DNA of 64,000 bases from an uncultured Bacteroidales bacterium (GTDB taxonomy: Bacteria > Bacteroidota > Bacteroidia > Bacteroidales > F082), in assembly GCA_946185535.1 (NCBI GenBank), contig CAMHJX010000018.1, positions 1 to 64,000 on the forward strand, given 5' to 3'. A model generated the notes under the pieces. The model was not told where the DNA came from, searched no databases, and saw only the letters and a program-made list of their open reading frames with translations. Positions 8,904 to 16,668 of the stretch are shown here, in pieces. Position 1 is the stretch's first letter; every line of letters begins with the position of its first letter. A program made the position numbers and the translations under genes.

Positions 8904-9179
8904 ATGAACAAGGAACAGGAAAACGTTGATGTGCTGGAAGAGGAATTGGTTGAGAACGAGAAGAGTCTACTGCTCATCAACGACGACGTGAATACCTTTG
9001 AATATGTCATCGACACTTTGATGAAGGTGTGTCATCATACGCGTGAACAGGCCGAGACCTGCGCCTGGATTACGCACTACAAGGGCAAATGCACCGTCAT
9101 GCATGGTAGCTTCGAGGAACTGAAACCGTATTACGACATCCTGCTCGCTCATCAGCTCACAGTTAAAATAACTGATTAA
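8904..9179 (+). CDS. clpS: ATP-dependent Clp protease adaptor ClpS
   Basis: The 91-residue protein contains the ClpS core: LLLINDDVNTFEYVIDTL, then HHTREQAE and HYKGKCTVMHGSFEEL. The LINDD-NTFEYV segment and the later H-x-KGKC strand form the pocket that binds N-degron residues. ClpS delivers N-end-rule substrates to a Clp AAA+ unfoldase in the cytoplasm. Length is normal for the family. The N-terminal 18 residues are acidic and probably flexible. The next gene, the RSH protein, starts 1 nt after its stop, so the two are cotranscribed. The flippase operon is divergent. Confidence 0.92.
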   Translation: MNKEQENVDVLEEELVENEKSLLLINDDVNTFEYVIDTLMKVCHHTREQAETCAWITHYKGKCTVMHGSFEELKPYYDILLAHQLTVKITD

Positions 9180-9180
9180 C

Positions 9181-11397
9181 ATGGCAGGTTACTCATCATT
9201 GGAAATATTGGCTATTCAGCAGGCCTATGAATCGATGCTGAAGGACATTCAGCCTTTCATCAATGCTCCCAACCAATTGGAGTTGATTGACAAGGCGTAT
9301 CGTTATTGCATGGATGAATATGACGGCCGTTACCTCTTGTCGGGCAAGGCCTATATGATGCACCTGATTGAGATGGGACGCATCGCTGTGCTCGAAGTGG
9401 GTTTGGGCTATATCTCTGTGGTGGCTGCTTTCCTCCATGGCATTGACTACAAGAAGGGTGTGAGTGGCAAGGAATTGAAGGAGCAATTTGGCAAGACGGT
9501 GGCCATCATCCTTGAGGACTTCAGCCAGATTTCGCAGCTGGACACAGAAAAGGTAGCCTATAACTCGGATAACTTCCAGGTGCTTTTCCTTTCGATGATT
9601 GATGACATGCGCTCTGTGCTACTGAAAGTGGTACACCGTGTGTATGATGTTCGTAACCAAAACGATGTGGATGCCGACCGCTTGTCGAAGTACTTCCATG
9701 AGATCAAATACATCTACATCCCAATTGTTCACCGGCTGGGCTTGTACAAACTGAAGGCCGAACTGGAGGAGAAGTTGATGCTGTTTGAGAATCCGGTTTT
9801 GTTTCATGAGATTGAAAACAAGATTCAAGCCTCAAAGGAAGCGCGCAAGCAGACGGCGGAGAAGTTTGTCGCCAAGATTTCGGAAAGCATTGACGCTGAA
9901 CTAGAAAGGACAAAGAAGAACGGAAAATACAAGTTCGCTTATTCGGTTAAGTGGCGACTGAAGTCGATACCTTCCATCTATGCCAAGATGAAGGCGCAGA
10001 ATGTGCCTTTTGAGGAAGTTTACGACTTGATGGCGGCGCGAGTCATCATCCATTGTGCCTTGAAAGACGAGCAGGAATGCTGCTGGAGCGTGTATTCGGC
10101 CATCACCAACATCTATGACCCTATGCCGGAACGCCTTCGAGACTGGATTACCAAGCCGAAGGCTTCGGGTTATGAGTCGCTGCACACCACGGTGAAATAT
10201 GACGACAAACTGTGGTTTGAGGTGCAGATTCGCACTACCCGTATGGATGAGATAGCCGAAACGGGTCAGGCGGCGCACTATCTTTATAAAGGAGAGAAGG
10301 AGACTTCTGAGGAATGGCTGCTCAATGTGCGCCAAGTGTTGGAAAACCCCAGTATGGTGTCGTTCGAGAATTCCTACAAAAAGATCCACAAATCCGATAA
10401 GATATTCATTTTCACCCCTGAAGGCGACCTGAAACAGCTTCCGGTGGGCTCCACGGTGCTTGATTTTGCCTACGAGGTGCATACCCGAGTGGGCGAGACT
10501 TGCAATGGAGCGCGTGTCAACGGACGCATGGTGCCTATCCGTCACGAGCTGACCAATGGAGACAAGGTGGAGATCATCACGAGCAAGAAACAGTCGCCGC
10601 GTGCCGACTGGCTCAATGTGGTGGTCACGGAAAAGGCCAAGAACAAAATCCGTCGTTACCTCAAGGAAGAGGAGCTGAAAGAATCGGAGATGGGCAAGGG
10701 CATGTTGCAGCGCAGGTTGAAAAACTGGAAACTGCCGTTCTCGGAGACCGTGGTCGACATGCTGGTCAAGGAGTTCAAGCTAGAGAATTCCTTGCAGCTC
10801 TATCACAGGATTTCCACGGAGAAAATCGACATCGCCGATGTGAAGCGTTTCCTGACCGCTAAGTTCGGTGAGAGTACCGATAAAGGGGAAAAGCCTATCC
10901 CTGAGACAATTGGGACATCGAAAAAGGAGCAAGGTGCTGAAGTGGAGGAATCGCTCTCCATTGGAGAGGACATCAGCAATGTGACCTATAAGTTGGCCAA
11001 GTGCTGCAATCCTATTCCTGGTGACCGTGTGTTTGGTTTCGTCACCAACGAAGGCACCATCAGCATCCATCGCACCAACTGTCCGAATGCCAAGGGTTTG
11101 CAGGAGCGTTACGGCTATCGCATCATTAAGGTGAAGTGGAACGGTGTGGAAGCAGACGGTTCGCAGGCCACCATCCGCATCTATGGTCGCGATGTCATGG
11201 GCTTGTTGGGCAAAATCACCAAGGTCATTTCCGAGGATTTGGAGGTCAATATGAAGAACATCGTGTTCAACTCCGATAAGGAAGGCTTCTTTGAAGGGAG
11301 AATTGTGCTGCAAATCACTGATGTGGAGGCGTTGGAGCAGTTGATTAATAAGATAAAAGCCATCGAAGGTATTGTTGACGTTAATAGAATTGATTGA
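9181..11397 (+). CDS. RelA/SpoT homologue with intact (p)ppGpp synthetase and degenerate HD hydrolase
   Basis: This 738-residue protein has the full RSH layout: a hydrolase-like region (about 40-190), synthetase (about 225-350), TGS (about 395-460), and a C-terminal ACT domain (about 660-738). The synthetase part looks functional, with WRLKSIPSIYAKMK, KPKASGYESLHTT and EVQIRTTRMDEIAETGQAAH. The segment before it reads RLRD, closer to the RxKD form than to the ExDD form. The hydrolase part is damaged. The usual HD dyad reads H86-G87 (AAFLHGIDYKK), the early HP reads H61-L62, and the usual ADRLHN block reads VHRVYDVRN. It should therefore make but not degrade the alarmone. It follows clpS by 1 nt. 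Whether it is called relA or rel is convention, so the symbol is left empty. Confidence 0.9.
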   Translation: MAGYSSLEILAIQQAYESMLKDIQPFINAPNQLELIDKAYRYCMDEYDGRYLLSGKAYMMHLIEMGRIAVLEVGLGYISVVAAFLHGIDYKKGVSGKELKEQFGKTVAIILEDFSQISQLDTEKVAYNSDNFQVLFLSMIDDMRSVLLKVVHRVYDVRNQNDVDADRLSKYFHEIKYIYIPIVHRLGLYKLKAELEEKLMLFENPVLFHEIENKIQASKEARKQTAEKFVAKISESIDAELERTKKNGKYKFAYSVKWRLKSIPSIYAKMKAQNVPFEEVYDLMAARVIIHCALKDEQECCWSVYSAITNIYDPMPERLRDWITKPKASGYESLHTTVKYDDKLWFEVQIRTTRMDEIAETGQAAHYLYKGEKETSEEWLLNVRQVLENPSMVSFENSYKKIHKSDKIFIFTPEGDLKQLPVGSTVLDFAYEVHTRVGETCNGARVNGRMVPIRHELTNGDKVEIITSKKQSPRADWLNVVVTEKAKNKIRRYLKEEELKESEMGKGMLQRRLKNWKLPFSETVVDMLVKEFKLENSLQLYHRISTEKIDIADVKRFLTAKFGESTDKGEKPIPETIGTSKKEQGAEVEESLSIGEDISNVTYKLAKCCNPIPGDRVFGFVTNEGTISIHRTNCPNAKGLQERYGYRIIKVKWNGVEADGSQATIRIYGRDVMGLLGKITKVISEDLEVNMKNIVFNSDKEGFFEGRIVLQITDVEALEQLINKIKAIEGIVDVNRID

Positions 11398-11438
11398 ATG
11401 CTGAATGTGGAATGCTGAATGTGGAATGCTGAATGTGG
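11397..11438. repeat. Three tandem 14-bp repeats
   Basis: Three exact copies of aatgctgaatgtgg run from 11397 to 11438, directly at the stop codon of the RSH gene. They are followed by a degenerate gaatttttgaattttgaat stretch that reaches the CotH start. No promoter motif is evident inside it. Confidence 0.8.
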
Positions 11439-11478
11439 AATGAGAATTTTTGAATTTTGAATTTTTGAATCTTTGAAT

Positions 11479-13128
11479 ATGAAGAAGTTCTTTTTGATAA
11501 TAAGCCTATTATTAGCGACATGCAGTATAAAAGCTCAGGAAGTAGGGAAGTCGTTTGGTATCGACCATGAGAAGAAAATCATAGTAGCCACGGGACGACT
11601 GCCTGAGGGCATGAAGCCGTATAAGGAAACCATGGAGGTGAAGGGTGAAACCTATACCTATTATCGAAGTGAAATGCCGCTCATCACCATTACCACCGAT
11701 GGCCCGATTGTCAACTCTCCTGCTGTGCATGGCCTCATCAATGTGGCTGATGCCGATGGCAATGTCATCACGATGCACGCTGGATTCAAGATTAGGGGCA
11801 CCTCCTCCCAGCAGTACGACAAGAAATCGTATCGTGTGGAGCTCTGGGCCGATGAGACGGGCGCCGAGATGGCTGACACTACCTTCCTTGGGCTTCGCAG
11901 CGATGATGACTGGAACCTCGAGGCCATGTGGGCTCAACCGCTCCGCTTGCGCGACAAGGTGGCCAATGAACTGTGGATGGAGATGTACAAGTTGCCTTAC
12001 TCCGAAAGCGAGCCCGCTGCCTTGCCAGGCATTCGCATGGTCTATGCCGACGTGTTCATCAATGATGAATACTTGGGCGTTTACACCTTGACCGAGCGCA
12101 TGGACCGCAAGCAACTCGGCCTGCGCAAATACAACGGTGACATCCGTGGCGTGCTTTACAAGGGCAATGGCCCAGGCGCGCCGACCTTTGACAGTTTGCC
12201 AATGTATGACAACACGCTTGACACTTGGGACAACTATGAGTGGGTCTATCCCAACGAGAGTGACACTGCCATCAATTGGAACCACCTCTACAGTTTCACC
12301 AACTTCGTGATGAACGCCTCTGACAATGTGTTCTATTCACAGTATGCCGCCCAATTCGACAAGGATAATGCCATTGATTACTATTTGTTTATCAACAGTT
12401 TGATGGCTATGGACAACATGGGTCGTAACCTGTTTTTGGCACGTTACAAGAAGTCGAGCACCTATATGTATCTGCCTTGGGACTTGGATGCCATCTGGGG
12501 CTTGGATACAGACGGCAACAAGACCTACAATGCAGCTGGCCTAAAGAGCAATGGTTTCTTTGATCGCTTGACACAGGACTGTAATGATTATGGTTTCGTG
12601 GCCTCTGCACAAACCCGTTACAATGAACTGCGTGATACCCTTTTGACCCGTGAACATATCATGGAATTGGTTCAGAACCAATACGATGAATTGGTTGAAA
12701 GCGGTGTTTACGAGCGGGAGCATGAGGCATGGCCTGAGTTTACTGTAGATGAGAGCCAGTTAGCCTACCTGAGCGACTGGTTGGACGACCGTTTCAGTTA
12801 TTTGGATGGTGAAATCAATGCTGCCTGTGGAACTTGGGACGTTAAGGTCCCTGAGCCCTCGGTTCTTGAGCCTGTCGAAGGAGTCGATGGGCCGACTCGA
12901 TTTGTAGAAGTTTTCCCTAATCCCGCCAAGGACAGAATCAATATCCGCTTTGCGGAAGCTGGTGATGCTTCTGTCAAATTATACGACATGACGGGTCGCT
13001 TGGTGTATTCCAATACTTCAAACACGCAAGGTTTTTTGATTTCCACACGAGGTTTGAACCAAGGTGTTTACACCTTGGTGATCATTTCTGGTGGAAAGCA
13101 GCAGGTGGATAGGGTGGTGGTGGATTGA
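11479..13128 (+). CDS. Secreted CotH-family protein with type IX sorting domain
   Basis: The ATG at 11479 begins MKKFFLIISLLLATCSIKAQ, a signal peptide with an AQ cleavage site; a TTG two codons earlier is less likely. The 549-residue protein has the CotH pattern FKIRGTSSQQYDKKSYRVEL, TTFLGLRSDDDWNLEAMW and LRLRDKVANELWM, followed by MYLPWDLDAIWGLD. CotH domains are atypical kinase-fold proteins first known from spore coats. The C-terminal 75 residues (VEVFPNPAKDRINIRF, LYDMTGRLVYS, GVYTLVIISGGKQQVDRVVV) are a type IX secretion sorting domain, so it is probably exported to the cell surface. The linker between the two (EPSVLEPVEGVDGP) is a copy of the dispersed PEPVEG repeat. Confidence 0.85.
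   Translation: MKKFFLIISLLLATCSIKAQEVGKSFGIDHEKKIIVATGRLPEGMKPYKETMEVKGETYTYYRSEMPLITITTDGPIVNSPAVHGLINVADADGNVITMHAGFKIRGTSSQQYDKKSYRVELWADETGAEMADTTFLGLRSDDDWNLEAMWAQPLRLRDKVANELWMEMYKLPYSESEPAALPGIRMVYADVFINDEYLGVYTLTERMDRKQLGLRKYNGDIRGVLYKGNGPGAPTFDSLPMYDNTLDTWDNYEWVYPNESDTAINWNHLYSFTNFVMNASDNVFYSQYAAQFDKDNAIDYYLFINSLMAMDNMGRNLFLARYKKSSTYMYLPWDLDAIWGLDTDGNKTYNAAGLKSNGFFDRLTQDCNDYGFVASAQTRYNELRDTLLTREHIMELVQNQYDELVESGVYEREHEAWPEFTVDESQLAYLSDWLDDRFSYLDGEINAACGTWDVKVPEPSVLEPVEGVDGPTRFVEVFPNPAKDRINIRFAEAGDASVKLYDMTGRLVYSNTSNTQGFLISTRGLNQGVYTLVIISGGKQQVDRVVVD
12847..12892. repeat. Dispersed PEPVEG-type repeat inside the CotH gene
   Basis: The segment holds gtccctgagccctcgg and then cttgagcctgtcgaagga, two diverged copies of the element whose clean form elsewhere in the window is cccttcgacgggctcaggg (opposite strand). 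It is read in frame as VPEPSVLEPVEG and sits exactly in the linker before the sorting domain. Confidence 0.7.
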
Positions 13129-13136
13129 AGACTACA

Positions 13137-13940
13137 TCACGCCTGTAACCACTTGTATTTTGCCAAAGAATGGATTGGCAATAAAGGAATTAAAATCGGA
13201 GTCTTCCTGACGTAGGTCTGGTATTCGGGGTCGTTACCGTACACTTCGTTTTGACGCAGTTCGAGGCGGCGAGCACCGCTGAACATCACATAGAGGATGC
13301 CGATGTAGCCGATGGCAGCGATGACCCATTGCCATGCAGTGAGACCCGCTCCGATGCCGCTGATGAGACTGCCTGTCCAAATGACAACCTCGCCCAAGTA
13401 GTTGGGACAGCGAACGATACGGTAAAGTCCAGTGGAGACGAAACGCTTTGGATCCTTTTTCTTCTCCTTGCTTTTTTGTGCATCGCTGACGGCTTCCAAG
13501 ACAATGCCCAGCAGCATGACGCCTGCACCGATCCATGCCCAAAGGTCGCTCACGACTTTGCCTTCGACGATGTTGGCGAGGCGGAACGCCACAGGGCTCA
13601 CTTGTGCCACATAAAGGACGGCGCAAAACAGCCACACCGTGAGGATGACAAAGAGTGGCTTTTTCTTTTGCAATGAAGGGTCGTACAGTATCTTGCGGTA
13701 TGCGGCGGTCTTCTTCTCGCGAATGAGCAAATAGGTGCCGAGGCGGCAACCGAACACGAACAGGAGTGCGCAAAGGAGGGCGGTAGGCCATGTGATGGCG
13801 CTGCTGAAGAGTGCGACCATGGTAATGGCCAATGCTGCCACGCCATAGCCGTAGCCGAGGCTGAAGAAATAGATGAAATAAATCCACCCGACCGCGGAAA
13901 CGAGCAGCGAAACGCCAAGTAAAATCAATAGGTAGGTCAT
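13137..13940 (-). CDS. DUF1295 / steroid-reductase-like membrane protein
   Basis: The ATG at 13940 (MTYLLILLGVSLLVSAVGWI) is preferred to an upstream TTG. The 267-residue protein has six or seven membrane helices and the C-terminal pattern RFVSTGLYRIVRCPNYLGEV, then EYQTYVRKTPILIPLLP, typical of DUF1295 proteins, which belong with the isoprenylcysteine methyltransferase and steroid 5-alpha-reductase families. The substrate is unknown. It converges on the CotH gene, with 8 nt between the two stops. A CAAAAATA match at 13965-13972 on the plus strand is a possible -7 element for it. Confidence 0.8.
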   Translation of the reverse strand: MTYLLILLGVSLLVSAVGWIYFIYFFSLGYGYGVAALAITMVALFSSAITWPTALLCALLFVFGCRLGTYLLIREKKTAAYRKILYDPSLQKKKPLFVILTVWLFCAVLYVAQVSPVAFRLANIVEGKVVSDLWAWIGAGVMLLGIVLEAVSDAQKSKEKKKDPKRFVSTGLYRIVRCPNYLGEVVIWTGSLISGIGAGLTAWQWVIAAIGYIGILYVMFSGARRLELRQNEVYGNDPEYQTYVRKTPILIPLLPIHSLAKYKWLQA

Positions 13941-14013
13941 GGGATTTGGGTTTTGTTTGTGCCGCAAAAATAAGGTTTTTCTGAATAAAGCTGGTGGAAA
14001 AACGATTAAATCA

Positions 14014-14844
14014 TCAATTGTTTCGCTTTTCCATGTGTTTTAGGACCAAAATACTCACCTCATAGAGAAGATAAAGCGGTATGGTGACCAAAATGAGCGT
14101 CATCAAGTCTGGTGGCGTGATGATGGCGGCTATTAGCATGATGACTATGAGGGCATACTTCCTGTAATGTTTTAGGAATTCGGAATTTACCACTTCCAGT
14201 TTACCCAAGAAAAACGCGATGACAGGCAGTTGGAACACCAATCCCATAACCAAAGTCAAGGTCGTGAAGGTGCTGATGTAGGATTTCAGCGTGATGTTGG
14301 GCGTCACCATGCTTGAGACTTGATAGGTGCCCAAGAACCTGAAAGAAATGGGAAAGAGGATGAAATACGACATCAGCACACCGACGATGAAAAGCAGGTA
14401 GACCGTGACGGCCACTTGCACCGAGTATTTCTTCTCGTTCTCGTAGAGCGCAGGAGTGATGAAACGGAACAGCTCGACCAAAATATAGGGCGACGCACCG
14501 AGCAAGGCCAAATAGAGTGCCGTGGAAATGTGCGTCATGAACTGGCTCGACAACTCCGTGGCAATCATGTTGATATGGAATGGGCTGAAGGTGAAGCTGG
14601 AGCCAAGCCGATGCAAGAACCTCTCGATGTAGCGATAGGTGACGAAATCCCACTGACTGGGCGCCAAAAGCAACTCGAAGGTCTTGTCCTTGAAACAGAA
14701 AATGGCTATCGCCAGCACCATCACTACTGCGATGATGCGGAACAACATTCGGCGGAGCACTTCGAGGTGTCCGCCGAAGGTCAGCATGTTCGGGTCGGCG
14801 TTATTGTCCGCCTCCGTCTTCTGGTTTTGGCTCGGCTGTTTCAT
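14014..14844 (-). CDS. tatC: Twin-arginine translocase subunit TatC, CXXX locus 1
   Basis: This 276-residue protein has six membrane helices and TatC landmarks: [19 protein letters not shown] at the N terminus, [19 protein letters not shown] in the middle, and FRFLGTY followed by [20 protein letters not shown] near the end. TatC binds the RR motif of signal peptides and, with TatA, moves folded proteins across the inner membrane. The start at 14844 overlaps tatA by 44 bp; a later ATG at 14787 (MLTFGGHL) would remove the overlap, but the same overlap is kept in the second copy at 47269-48117. It is the last gene of the locus-1 CXXX operon, whose precursor carries a Tat signal. No separate tatB is seen. 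Confidence 0.93.
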   Translation of the reverse strand: MKQPSQNQKTEADNNADPNMLTFGGHLEVLRRMLFRIIAVVMVLAIAIFCFKDKTFELLLAPSQWDFVTYRYIERFLHRLGSSFTFSPFHINMIATELSSQFMTHISTALYLALLGASPYILVELFRFITPALYENEKKYSVQVAVTVYLLFIVGVLMSYFILFPISFRFLGTYQVSSMVTPNITLKSYISTFTTLTLVMGLVFQLPVIAFFLGKLEVVNSEFLKHYRKYALIVIMLIAAIITPPDLMTLILVTIPLYLLYEVSILVLKHMEKRNN

Positions 14845-15016
14845 CCTTTGTTTCTTCGGGTTTTTCCTGCAAAGGCTCGTTCATCCCTTCCTTGAAACTC
14901 TTCACGCCTTTGCCCAAGCCGCGCATCATCTCCGGCACTTTCTTTCCGCCAAAGATGAGCAGCGCAATGCCGCCGATGAGCAGCAGTTCCGTTGTGCCAA
15001 TGAATAACAGTGTCAT
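14801..15016 (-). CDS. tatA: Sec-independent translocase TatA/E, CXXX locus 1
   Basis: The 71-residue protein has one N-terminal membrane helix ([20 protein letters not shown]), the short hinge, an amphipathic helix (EMMRGLGKGVKSFKEG) and an acidic, Pro-rich tail: the complete TatA plan, with the FGGKKVPE motif. It forms the pore with TatC. Its ATG overlaps the stop of the upstream modification-system gene by 4 bp, and its end overlaps tatC, so translation is probably coupled. A paralogue with the same neighbours lies at 48071-48292. Confidence 0.93.
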   Translation of the reverse strand: MTLLFIGTTELLLIGGIALLIFGGKKVPEMMRGLGKGVKSFKEGMNEPLQEKPEETKDETAEPKPEDGGGQ

Positions 15017-15282
15017 GATACAAGATAGATTTCGTTGGTCTCAAAATTGATTTCCCAGTTGCCGTTTTCAGCCGATTCCCATTGGTACTTCTGCGACATG
15101 CGGTCCCACCAGCCCTGGAACTTGGTGCCGGTCTCGCCCATGTCCTTGACGAGTTTTTCGTAGAGTTCTGTGTTGTCGGCGATGAGGATTTTCGCCAGCT
15201 CGTTCAGGCCGTTTCTTCTTTCGAAGAGTTGCTGGATTTCGTTCTTTTCTTCAGAGGTTACCTGACCTACTTTTTTCTTCAT
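15013..15282 (-). CDS. CXXX-repeat modification system protein (TIGR04116-like), locus 1
   Basis: The 89-residue protein starts [20 protein letters not shown] and contains [12 protein letters not shown] and [18 protein letters not shown] recognise it as the small conserved protein that accompanies CXXX-repeat radical SAM systems (the number TIGR04116 is from memory). Its biochemical role is unknown; the two Trp residues and the helical start suggest a small partner or precursor-binding protein, which is inference. The second copy at 48289-48558 differs at very few positions. It overlaps tatA by 4 bp. The gap to the upstream maturase holds palindromic repeats. Confidence 0.8.
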   Translation of the reverse strand: MKKKVGQVTSEEKNEIQQLFERRNGLNELAKILIADNTELYEKLVKDMGETGTKFQGWWDRMSQKYQWESAENGNWEINFETNEIYLVS

Positions 15283-15310
15283 TGCGGTATTTGTGTTTTG
15301 TTTGTGTCTG

Positions 15311-15367
15311 CCGTAGGTCGCGACCTACGGTTAATTTTAATTAATAAAGTATCGTCCCTTCGGGACG
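15311..15367. repeat. Two palindromic repeats between maturase and small protein, locus 1
   Basis: A perfect 20-bp palindrome (ccgtaggtcgcgacctacgg, 15311-15330) is followed by an AT-rich spacer and a second palindrome (cgtcccttcgggacg, 15353-15367). They fill the 87-bp gap between the maturase stop and the modification-system gene. The equivalent gap in locus 2 holds an unrelated repeat, so this slot seems to accept mobile repeats. Confidence 0.8.
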
Positions 15368-15369
15368 GG

Positions 15370-16392
15370 CTAAAACTCTTTCCTGACCTCAAACGGGTCC
15401 AAGTAGTTGATTTCCTTGATGTCGATTTCGGGCATGAACTCGCCGACCTTGCGGATGTCGTTCAGCAGGGCGCGACTTGCGTTGCGCTCGATGTGCGCCA
15501 TCACGCATTGCTGGTGCGAGGGCGTGTTGATGTCCCAAGTCAGCTTGCGGTTGAGCCAGAGGCAACGGCGGCATTGGTAGGCGTCGCAGTTGCGGCACAA
15601 GGGCGCGTGGTCGAGGCGCAGGAGTTGCGGGTTGGGGATGTCCAAACCCTTTTCCAGGTCGCCGACGGAACGGTCGGACGACGGTTGGTGGTGGTTCAGT
15701 TGGTTGAACACCTGCATCCGCTCGTCGTAGTAGAACGCAGGGCAGAGGTAGAACTTCCCGTTCGGGGCAAGGGTGATGTTGCTCACACCCGCCTCGCAGT
15801 TGTGCATCTCCTTCAGCATCATCCTGTCTGTCAGGAGATTGAATTGGGGCGAAAGGCCTTGCTTGTAGAGGCCAAGCAAAACGCCGTTCCAATCTTCCAG
15901 CAATTGTTTGTAGGCCTCGATTTGTCCGTCAGTGAATTGCTCCACGTCCGTGATGCAGAGGTTGATTCTCACGCCCGAGGCAAAGAGTTTCGCGATTTCG
16001 TCCTTCTGTTTCAGCATTTCGCCGAACGGAAGACGAAGCACCAAGTTCTTGGCTTCCACTTTTTCAGAGACTTCGTTGGCCACTTCCACATCCGTTTCGT
16101 TGCCGTCCTCGATGCCCGTAACAGGCTTGCATCCAGTAGGATAGATCTTCACGTTATCGATGCTCTCTATAACTTCAGCATATTCTTTCGGGAGTTTATG
16201 GTCCCGTGTCCCGCAGTCCCGCGTCCCGTAGTCTGGAAAGACATACTGAATCATCAGGTTTTGCTTCATCCCGAAAAGGATACCCTTTTTGAGGGTTTCT
16301 AACGGAATTAAGTTACGTTCTTTCAGCGGATTGTCAGCATGGCAGTAGGCCACGTTGGTGTCGTCTAATAATATAACAAGGTATTGCAGCAT
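15370..16392 (-). CDS. CXXX-repeat peptide maturase (TIGR04119-like), locus 1
   Basis: This 340-residue protein starts MLQYLVILLDDTNVAYCHAD. Its C-terminal half has the cysteine pattern of a SPASM-type iron-sulphur domain (NCEAGVSNITLAPNGKFYLC, then CRNCDAYQCRRCLWL and a late C). It lacks a CX3CX2C radical SAM cluster, so it is a radical-SAM-like partner with no obvious SAM-cleaving site. The family is known as the CXXX repeat peptide maturase (number from memory). It starts 3 nt after the end of the broken radical SAM gene. Compared with the locus-2 copy it carries ten extra residues (GTRDCGTRDH region) encoded by a dispersed repeat at 16201-16233. Fe-S binding and a role on the Cys-repeat precursor are inferred. 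Confidence 0.85.
   Translation of the reverse strand: MLQYLVILLDDTNVAYCHADNPLKERNLIPLETLKKGILFGMKQNLMIQYVFPDYGTRDCGTRDHKLPKEYAEVIESIDNVKIYPTGCKPVTGIEDGNETDVEVANEVSEKVEAKNLVLRLPFGEMLKQKDEIAKLFASGVRINLCITDVEQFTDGQIEAYKQLLEDWNGVLLGLYKQGLSPQFNLLTDRMMLKEMHNCEAGVSNITLAPNGKFYLCPAFYYDERMQVFNQLNHHQPSSDRSVGDLEKGLDIPNPQLLRLDHAPLCRNCDAYQCRRCLWLNRKLTWDINTPSHQQCVMAHIERNASRALLNDIRKVGEFMPEIDIKEINYLDPFEVRKEF
16201..16233. repeat. Dispersed GTRD-type repeat inserted in the maturase gene
   Basis: The stretch consists of tandem-like units (gtcccgtg, tcccgcag, tcccgcg, tcccgtag). The paralogue at 48729-49721 has 12 bases where this gene has 42, so the insertion adds exactly 30 nt and keeps the frame. Related sequence lies at 59899-59974. 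Confidence 0.8.
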
Positions 16393-16395
16393 GGC

Positions 16396-16668
16396 TTAAC
16401 AGATTTCAGGTTTCACTTCGCGTTTATTGGCTTCATATTGCTCGCGCAGGTCCTCTAATTCGAGCTTGCGGTAGAGCTTGTTCCAGTAGTAGTTATTGGC
16501 TCTTACCCTTGCCTTGTGCATAAGGCAGATGGCCGTGGCTCGTTCAAACACGGTGTGGGTCTGCGCTGTGTCGTAGTTCTCGCCTTGGCACCAGGCACAG
16601 CCGCTCGCCACCTCACATTCGATGCACTTCTTTTGTCTCGTAGTGAGTATTGGGCAAATCTTGTGCAT
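16396..16668 (-). pseudogene. Detached C-terminal part of the locus-1 radical SAM maturase
   Basis: This 90-codon frame encodes CIECEVASGCAWCQGENYD and a C-terminal part almost identical to residues from about 325 of the intact locus-2 enzyme, including the last SPASM cysteines (CX2CX5CX2C, then C). It is out of frame with the N-terminal part at 16503-17471. Against locus 2, 104 bases are replaced by 13 between the shared words gagtattg and gcacttct on the plus strand, a net loss of 91 nt that causes the frameshift. Its own ATG (MHKICPILTTRQ) is fortuitous. The base composition here is about 60% G+C, unlike the upstream part. An assembly error cannot be excluded. Confidence 0.8.

Noticed and set aside
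15082..16302. Open frame of about 400 codons on the plus strand across the locus-1 maturase
   Set aside because: It lies opposite a conserved maturase gene with a verified paralogue, and its product matches no family.
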